Shown piece after piece: positions 58,551 through 64,000 of a stretch of 64,000 nucleotides of DNA. The position numbers were made by a program, and so were the translations under genes. Origin of the DNA: Caecibacter massiliensis. GTDB lineage: Bacteria > Bacillota > Negativicutes > Veillonellales > Megasphaeraceae. Below the pieces are notes generated by a model. That model made no database searches and was not told the origin of the DNA. It was given only the letters and a program-made list of their open reading frames with translations. Each line of letters opens with the position of its first letter. The stretch's first letter is position 1. The stretch lies in NCBI GenBank assembly GCA_900095875.1, contig LT608311.1:2202774-2266773 (forward strand), read 5' to 3'.

Positions 58551-59483
58551 GTGTACAAGAAATTTCTGATCTGGCCTCTCATTGTCGTGGCCAGCCTGCT
58601 GCCCGTGGGAATTTCCCAAGGGGCATCTAAAACGAATATTACCAATGTCCGCGTCGTGACCCGCAACGATGCCGATACACCCTTTGTCCGTACCGTCCTG
58701 GATGTCACCGGGCCGGTCCAGCCGCGGTTTGCCATCGATAAAAGCGGCTACAATATCGTCGTCACGATTCCCAATACCAACCTGAGCCGGAGCATCAATC
58801 CCCGCCCCCAGGTAAATCAGAACGTCATTTCACGGCTGGAACTGGGAAATAAGGGCCCTCATGCGGAGGTCCGCATCCGCGTGCCCAAAGCGGTGAATAC
58901 GAAAGATCTGAAAGTCTTTACGCTGGATGGCAATGCCAGACAGAAAATCAGCAACCGCGTCGTCATCGATGTGAACGACAAGTCAGGCAAGGTACAGCAA
59001 TGGAGCCACTGGCACGATTCCAAAGACAGCATTTCCAAGCCGTTCAGTGAATCTATCAAAAAAGATTTTAAAGGGCGCAAACCCTTTGCCGGGCCGGGCA
59101 GGGGTGATATGATCTGGCCTGTGAAGGGCGTCATTACATCTCCCTTCGGATACCGCATCCATCCCATTTATGGCCGGCAGATCCTTCATTCCGGTATGGA
59201 TATCGGCGTGGATTACGGTACGCCAGTCAAGGCAGCCATGGGTGGCGTCGTCGTCGAAGCCGACTGGATCAGCGGCTATGGCAATGCCGTCGTCATTGAT
59301 CACGGCAATGGCATGACGACCTTGTACGGCCATAATGAACGCCTCAATGTCATAACCGGGCAGACCGTAAAGCAGGGAGACATCATTGCTTATGCCGGTT
59401 CTACGGGAAATTCGACAGGGCCCCACGTCCATTTTGAAATCCGCGTCAATGGGGAAGCCGTTGACCCGGCGTTATACTTGTAA
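58551..59483 (+). CDS. AMIN-domain M23 peptidase (secreted wall hydrolase)
   Basis: This secreted zinc endopeptidase acts on peptidoglycan. The 310-residue protein starts at GTG 58551 after AAAGGAG and has a signal peptide (YKKFLIWPLIVVASLLPVG, cut near QGA-SK). An AMIN domain (about 25-150, VRVVTRNDADTPFVRTVLDV) targets the cell wall or septum, and a C-terminal M23 domain (about 190-310) carries the zinc ligands in HSGMDIG and HVHFEI. Its AMIN half closely resembles that of the amidase at 62157 (shared TRNDA..PFVRTVLDV and VVIDVNDKSGKV-Q-W), so the two arose by duplication and domain swap. TATAATAG at about 58506 may be its -10. Confidence 0.92.
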   Translation: MYKKFLIWPLIVVASLLPVGISQGASKTNITNVRVVTRNDADTPFVRTVLDVTGPVQPRFAIDKSGYNIVVTIPNTNLSRSINPRPQVNQNVISRLELGNKGPHAEVRIRVPKAVNTKDLKVFTLDGNARQKISNRVVIDVNDKSGKVQQWSHWHDSKDSISKPFSESIKKDFKGRKPFAGPGRGDMIWPVKGVITSPFGYRIHPIYGRQILHSGMDIGVDYGTPVKAAMGGVVVEADWISGYGNAVVIDHGNGMTTLYGHNERLNVITGQTVKQGDIIAYAGSTGNSTGPHVHFEIRVNGEAVDPALYL

Positions 59484-59502
59484 TCACCTTAAGGAGGTTC
59501 TC

Positions 59503-61158
59503 ATGCAAAAACTCAATACGGCGGCCCAGATGCGGCTCATGGACCAGACGGCCATGCACGGCCAGTATGCCATCGCGCCGGCGGTCCTCATGGAAAATGC
59601 CGGCCATGCCGTCGTTACCCATGCAGAAACAGCCGTTCATGGCTGGCAGGGTAAGGACGTTGTCATCTTGTGCGGTAAGGGAAATAACGGCGGAGACGGC
59701 TTTGTCATCGCCCGTCATCTGCTGAACCGCGGCGCCCGGGTATACGTCTATGTACTGGGAACGGTGGAATCGTATAGCCCGGAAGCCCGGGCTCATCTCC
59801 ATACGCTGCAGGAACTGGCCGATGAAGAAACGTGCCTCATCGATTACTTTGCGCCATCGGACAAGGCATGGGACAGGCTGTACCGGCGCCTGTCTTCCAG
59901 CCAGGTCGTCATCGACGCCATTCTGGGAACGGGATTCCACGGCACGCTGCGCATGCCCGTGAGCCGGATAGTCAATATGGTCAACGAAGTGGCCGCGTCG
60001 GGTACGCTCCGGGTCATTGCCGTCGATATCCCGACGGGCGTCAATGCCGATACGGGCGATGTCAGCGGCAGTGGCGATGAAGAGGCGGCCGGGCCGGTTT
60101 TTGCCGATATGACCGTCACCTTCGGTGTCTGGAAACGGGGACTGCTCCTGTATCCGGGACGCACTTGTTCCGGTGTTGTCGTCTGCGACGATATCGGCAT
60201 GCCCCGGCCGCTTTTGACCGGACGGGAAGACGATGGGGCGTATATGCTGGAAGAAAGCGACATATCGGAAGTCCTGGTGCCGCGCAGTCCCGATTCCCAT
60301 AAGGGAACGCATGGCACGGTCGCTATCGTGACCGGCAGCAGTGATATGGCCGGAGCGGCCCTGATGGCTGCCCGCGGCGCTCTTCGCAGCGGAGCAGGTA
60401 AGCTCTTTTTGCGGGTGCCGGCGCGTACGGCGCCTTACTGCATTGGCCGGCAGGCTGAAGCTATGGTGCGCGGCGTCGGAACGGGCAATCATTTTACGGC
60501 AGCCGATGCGGCAGAAATCATCGAAGAAAGCCGGAACTGGTCGGTACTGGCCATGGGACCGGGCATGGGAAAACAGGAAGATACCAGGATGTTCCTGAAA
60601 GAAGTCATTGCCCACACGTCGTGCCCGCTGGTACTTGATGCCGATGCCCTGAACCTTCTGGCAGGAGAACGGGATTTCATTGCACCTTACGGCGGACGCA
60701 TCATCATGACGCCCCATCTGGCAGAGTTCAGCCGTCTCAGCGGACTGCCCCTGGCGGATATCAAAAAAGACTGTATCGCTGCAGCTAAACAGTTTGTCCG
60801 GGAATGGCAGGTAACGCTGGTCCTGAAAGGGGCGCCGACCGTCATCGTCTCGCCCAGGACACTCCACGCCTACGTCAATCCCGGCGGCAATGCCGGCATG
60901 GCCTGTGGCGGCATGGGAGATATCCTGACGGGCATGGTAGCGGCCCTAGCCGTACACGACGGCATGACCAGCCTGACTACGGCAGCCTGCGCGGCGGTGT
61001 GGCTCCATAGTGCCGCCGGTGATATCTGCCATGATACGTATGGCTCCTATGGATTCTTGCCTATGGAAGTGGCCGATGCCGTTCCCCGGGTCATTACCCG
61101 CCTGGAAGACAACCGCCCGCTGCCCGTGTTGCAGCGGCCTCTGGTGACGGAGGCATAA
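59503..61158 (+). CDS. nnrD: Bifunctional NAD(P)H-hydrate epimerase/dehydratase
   Basis: This enzyme repairs hydrated NAD(P)H. The N-terminal YjeF_N epimerase domain (about 1-220) has AVLMENAGHAV, CGKGNNGGDGFVIARHL and VDIPTGVNADTG. The C-terminal ADP-dependent dehydratase domain (about 235-551) has HKGTHGTVAIVTGS, AMGPGMG, LVLDADALNLL, LKGAPTVI and AGMACGGMGDILTGM. The total is 551 residues. AAGGAGG precedes ATG 59503, 19 bp after the M23 gene; earlier in-frame starts lie inside that gene. The lipoprotein gene follows after 3 bp. Confidence 0.95.
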   Translation: MQKLNTAAQMRLMDQTAMHGQYAIAPAVLMENAGHAVVTHAETAVHGWQGKDVVILCGKGNNGGDGFVIARHLLNRGARVYVYVLGTVESYSPEARAHLHTLQELADEETCLIDYFAPSDKAWDRLYRRLSSSQVVIDAILGTGFHGTLRMPVSRIVNMVNEVAASGTLRVIAVDIPTGVNADTGDVSGSGDEEAAGPVFADMTVTFGVWKRGLLLYPGRTCSGVVVCDDIGMPRPLLTGREDDGAYMLEESDISEVLVPRSPDSHKGTHGTVAIVTGSSDMAGAALMAARGALRSGAGKLFLRVPARTAPYCIGRQAEAMVRGVGTGNHFTAADAAEIIEESRNWSVLAMGPGMGKQEDTRMFLKEVIAHTSCPLVLDADALNLLAGERDFIAPYGGRIIMTPHLAEFSRLSGLPLADIKKDCIAAAKQFVREWQVTLVLKGAPTVIVSPRTLHAYVNPGGNAGMACGGMGDILTGMVAALAVHDGMTSLTTAACAAVWLHSAAGDICHDTYGSYGFLPMEVADAVPRVITRLEDNRPLPVLQRPLVTEA

Positions 61159-61161
61159 CTC

Positions 61162-62073
61162 GTGTATCCCTGTAAGGGAAAAGGACTGTTCCGTATCGCT
61201 CTGATACTGGCGACAGTCCTTGTTTTTTGTCTGGCAGGCTGTACATCGGATACGCGCGATGACAGCAATCTGCACATTCACGTCCTGTCGGCCGGGCAGG
61301 CAGATGCTGTACTCATACGGCATAAGACAGGTGATTTCCTCATCGACTGCGGGGACAGCGACGGCACGGACCGGCTTTTGTCCCAGCTGCAGCAGTTCCA
61401 CGTGCGCCAACTGGAAGCGCTGATCCTGACCCACCCTCACGAAGACCATATTGGCGGTGCGCCGGTGTTATTAAAAACACTGCCGGTCGCCTGCATTTAC
61501 GACAACGGTCAGGAATCGGATTCTCCCGTATATGCCCACTACCGTAAGATAGCTGTCCAAAAGGGGATTGACTGTAAAACACTGCAGCGCGGACAGGTAC
61601 TGTCCTGGACGGACGGGCTGACTCTGGAAATTGTATCGCCACCCGCACGGGGAGAACGGGGATACGGGGCGCTCCAGTCTTCCCAGGGCAGGGAGAATAA
61701 TTTTTCTCTCGTCTGCCGCCTGGAATACGGGACTTTTTCTATGCTGTTCATGGGCGATGCGGAAAAGGAAAGTGAACGGGTCCTGCTGCAGTACATGACA
61801 TCCGGGGCGCTGAGGACGACGATCCTGAAAAACGGCCACCACGGCAGCCGTACGGCCACGACAGAAGAACTGGTAAAAGAAGCGGCCCCGTCGGCAGCGG
61901 TCATTTCCTGCGGAGCCGGCAATTCCTTCGGATTTCCTCACAGGGAAGTCGTCTCTCTCCTTGCGGCATATCGTATACCCATCTATCGTACCGACCGGGA
62001 CGGGACCATTTCGATTGATAGCGACGGTACATCCTATACGATAAAAACGGCACATGGAGATAGAACTTTGTGA
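61162..62073 (+). CDS. ComEC-like metallo-beta-lactamase-fold lipoprotein
   Basis: This 303-residue protein has a lipoprotein signal (LVFCLAGC lipobox near residue 29) and one metallo-beta-lactamase domain of the ComEC/Rec2-associated type: HVLSAGQADAVLI, FLIDCGD, LTHPHEDHIGGAP, FMGDAEKESE, LKNGHHGSRTATTEE and SFGFPHREV. The membrane channel domains of ComEC are absent. Related stand-alone proteins are secreted nucleases or hydrolases of unclear substrate. The GTG at 61162 follows GGAGG 7-10 nt upstream and is 3 bp behind nnrD, so it belongs to that operon. A role in DNA degradation outside the inner membrane is possible but not shown. Confidence 0.88.
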   Translation: MYPCKGKGLFRIALILATVLVFCLAGCTSDTRDDSNLHIHVLSAGQADAVLIRHKTGDFLIDCGDSDGTDRLLSQLQQFHVRQLEALILTHPHEDHIGGAPVLLKTLPVACIYDNGQESDSPVYAHYRKIAVQKGIDCKTLQRGQVLSWTDGLTLEIVSPPARGERGYGALQSSQGRENNFSLVCRLEYGTFSMLFMGDAEKESERVLLQYMTSGALRTTILKNGHHGSRTATTEELVKEAAPSAAVISCGAGNSFGFPHREVVSLLAAYRIPIYRTDRDGTISIDSDGTSYTIKTAHGDRTL

Positions 62074-62156
62074 CGGATTTGTGATAATTCAGAACTTAAA
62101 ATAGAGCAGGAGGTATGGTATAATAGTAACGTTCATTTGTAAAGGAGAAGATACAA

Positions 62157-63311
62157 TTGCTGAAAAAATTATGTATGATACCGCTATTGGCGATTGCCTG
62201 CCTGCTGCCGCTCGTTTCCGTCCAGGCTGCCGCCAATACGGAAATTACCAGTGTCCGCGTAGCGACACGCAATGATGCCAATAAACCCTTTGTCCGGACC
62301 GTCCTCGATGTGTCCAGAAAGGTTACACCCCGTCTGTATATCGATAAGAGCGGCAGATACGTGACGGTCACGCTGCCCAATACGAAAATCGATAAAAATG
62401 TGCAGAAGCAGTACGATGCCAATTCCAATGTCGTATCCCGTATCTGGCTGACCCAGCGTTCGTCCGGTACGGACCTGAATATCAAGGTTCCACGCCAGGT
62501 CACGGCTCAGGATGTAAAGGTATTTACCCTGCCGGGAGATAAGAAAGCCAACCGCTCAGACCGGGTAGTCGTCGATGTCAATGACAAATCCGGTAAAGTA
62601 AAACAGTGGAAACACTGGGGCAATGAATCTATCGGCATTCATTCCTCGCAGAATACAAAGAGAACTAAAACGGGCGGTTCATCCGTTACGGTGCCATCCT
62701 ACGGCGGCAGTGCCAGCTACAGCCTGACCAAGGGGCTGAAAGGCAAGACCATCTGCATAGATCCCGGCCACGGTGGCAGTGATACGGGAGCCCTCGGCGC
62801 GTTCAGCCAGGAAAAGAATATTACCCTGGCCATTTCCAAAAAAGTACAGACTCTCCTGCAGCAGGCCGGGGCCAACGTCATCATGACCCGCACGACCGAT
62901 GTCGATGTGTATGCACCGAATGACGGGGCTGTAGAAGAACTGCAGGCCCGCTGCAATATCGCCAATGCGGCCAAGGCCGATGCCTTTGTCTGCATCCACA
63001 TCGATTCTTACTCCTCGGCTGATGCCGGCGGCGTAACGGCTTATTACAACAGCAAGACATCCCATGATGCCGGCCTTGCCAAGTATATTCATAATCAGAA
63101 TATGAAGGCGACGAATTTCCAGGACCGGGGCGTGCGGACGGCTAATTTCTACGTCCTGCTCCACACGAACATGCCGGCAACCCTGCTGGAACTGGGCTTC
63201 ATTTCCAATCCGGGTGAAGAAAAAGCCCTGAACTCGGAAGCACAGCAGCAGAACTTTGCCGAAAGCATCGTAAAAGGTCTGGCCGATTATTTCGACAACA
63301 ACGGCATATAA
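62157..63311 (+). CDS. AMIN-domain N-acetylmuramoyl-L-alanine amidase (AmiC-like)
   Basis: This secreted cell-wall amidase has 384 residues starting at TTG 62157 (LKKLCMIPLLAIACLLPL follows) after AAAGGAG. It has a signal peptide to about residue 25, an AMIN domain (about 26-155), a Ser/Thr-rich linker and an Amidase_3 domain (about 195-380) with zinc ligands in IDPGHGGSDTG, the Glu of SQEKNITL and IHIDSYS, and the catalytic Glu in LLELGFISNP. This is the architecture of daughter-cell-separating AmiC. It is paralogous to the M23 protein at 58551 in the AMIN half. TATAAT at about 62119 is the likely -10, and a terminator follows. Confidence 0.93.
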   Translation: MLKKLCMIPLLAIACLLPLVSVQAAANTEITSVRVATRNDANKPFVRTVLDVSRKVTPRLYIDKSGRYVTVTLPNTKIDKNVQKQYDANSNVVSRIWLTQRSSGTDLNIKVPRQVTAQDVKVFTLPGDKKANRSDRVVVDVNDKSGKVKQWKHWGNESIGIHSSQNTKRTKTGGSSVTVPSYGGSASYSLTKGLKGKTICIDPGHGGSDTGALGAFSQEKNITLAISKKVQTLLQQAGANVIMTRTTDVDVYAPNDGAVEELQARCNIANAAKADAFVCIHIDSYSSADAGGVTAYYNSKTSHDAGLAKYIHNQNMKATNFQDRGVRTANFYVLLHTNMPATLLELGFISNPGEEKALNSEAQQQNFAESIVKGLADYFDNNGI

Positions 63312-63341
63312 CAGACGTATAGCGCAACTGAACGATGGCAG

Positions 63342-63395
63342 ATGCCCCTGTCAGCCCGTGCGGAAAGCCGGACTGACAGGGGCATTTGTTTATGC
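63342..63395 (+). terminator. Terminator after the AMIN amidase
   Basis: ATGCCCCTGTCAG and CTGACAGGGGCAT form a perfect 13-bp stem; TTTGTTTATG follows. Confidence 0.88.
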
Positions 63396-63495
63396 TTGTT
63401 TTTTTAATTTATATATACTCATACCTTTCAATTTTTGCTATAATAAATAAATGAAATACGTTGCAGGTGCAATATACTGCAAGGAGGGGAAGGGT

Positions 63496-64000
63496 ATGAT
63501 CAAGCGCAATATAGTTCTCGTAGGCATGATGGGCAGTGGCAAAAGCCATATAGGACGCAAACTAGCCGTTCGTCTGGGATGGCAGTTTGTCGATACGGAC
63601 CGCCGCATTGAACGCCAGATGGGACAGTCTATTGCTGACTTTTTTGAACGGGCAGGAGAAAAGGTGTTCCGTGAACGGGAAATCAATGTGCTGCAACAGG
63701 TCAGCCGCTACCATGAAGCGGTTATTTCTTTTGGCGGGAATTTCCCCATGAATATCGAAACATACCGTATCCTCCATCGTCATGGGTATATCGTGGCCCT
63801 CCGTTCCCAGCCGTACCGCGTGGAAGAGCGGGTGGGACGCCATATTGGCAAGAGGCCGACGGTAGACTATGACAATCTCCATGCTTTTGTAACGCGCATG
63901 GATGCCCAGTGGAAGCATGTATATCCGTACTGTGATTATGTCGTCGATACGACAGATTACAGTGCTGAAGAAATTGTAGATATTATTGTAAAACGAATTA
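63496..64000 (+). CDS. aroK: Shikimate kinase, cut by the right window edge
   Basis: The enzyme phosphorylates shikimate in aromatic amino acid synthesis. The visible 168 residues begin IKRNIVLVGMMGSGKSHIGRKLA with the Walker A motif GMMGSGKS (about 10-17), then the shikimate-binding Asp in DTDRRIE, FRERE, a Gly-rich loop SFGGN (commonly GGG) and the LID region HIGKRPT. The frame is open at position 64000, so only the last residues are missing. AAGGAGG precedes ATG 63496, and TATAATAAAT at about 63438 is the likely -10. Confidence 0.88.
   Translation, partial: MIKRNIVLVGMMGSGKSHIGRKLAVRLGWQFVDTDRRIERQMGQSIADFFERAGEKVFREREINVLQQVSRYHEAVISFGGNFPMNIETYRILHRHGYIVALRSQPYRVEERVGRHIGKRPTVDYDNLHAFVTRMDAQWKHVYPYCDYVVDTTDYSAEEIVDIIVKRI

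Overview
The window looks like the chromosome of a butyrate-forming member of the Negativicutes (Firmicutes with a two-membrane envelope), most likely Megasphaera or a close relative. The basis is protein-level recognition: adjacent 3-hydroxybutyryl-CoA dehydrogenase and crotonase genes, an hrcA-grpE-dnaK-dnaJ operon behind a CIRCE site, AGGAGG-type ribosome binding sites, AMIN-domain envelope proteins and an aspartokinase with an internal beta-subunit start. I could not run a database search, so the genus is an inference.

Layout. 1-8255: a type I-F CRISPR-Cas tail, with the end of csy1, then csy2, csy3 and csy4 (cas6f), an AT-rich leader and a very long array of 84 repeats and 83 spacers (79 different). 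cas1 and cas2-3 must lie left of the window, if present. 8876-10279: a ZTP (pfl) riboswitch controls a stand-alone AICAR transformylase. 10523-19879: an AT-rich defence and mobile island with a MNT/HEPN toxin-antitoxin pair, an IS200/IS605-type element (decayed tnpA, intact tnpB, omegaRNA region), about 1 kb of non-coding DNA with palindromes and a possible small RNA, and a complete type I restriction system hsdR-hsdM-hsdS.

20127-27534: a minus-strand accessory block that looks like an integrated plasmid or phage satellite. It holds a DUF669-like protein, a RepA/primase-like AAA ATPase that appears to start at an ATT codon, an endolysin-like amidase, DUF1659 and DUF2922 small proteins, a sigma-70-like factor and unknown genes. 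They are separated by a family of 100-200 bp intergenic repeats with a covarying hairpin, and by runs of heptanucleotide repeats. No integrase or att site was found.

27794-64000: mostly housekeeping genes on the plus strand in short operons. These are a cysteine-less TlpA-like protein and YfcE; an aminotransferase and a thioredoxin-reductase-like enzyme; MFS and EamA transporters; alr; a second aminotransferase; an FGGY kinase; hbd-crt; hrcA-grpE-dnaK-dnaJ; a PH-domain protein; cysE; prmA-rsmE-mtaB-hinT; an OLD-family nuclease with topB; dcd; a P1 peptidase; rnpB; lysC; acpS; two AMIN-domain wall hydrolases flanking nnrD and a ComEC-like lipoprotein; and the start of aroK at the right edge.

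The strongest leads for something undescribed are the structured intergenic repeat family and its element (20-27 kb), and the 18-bp palindrome shared by three CRISPR spacers and the chromosome next to the restriction island.
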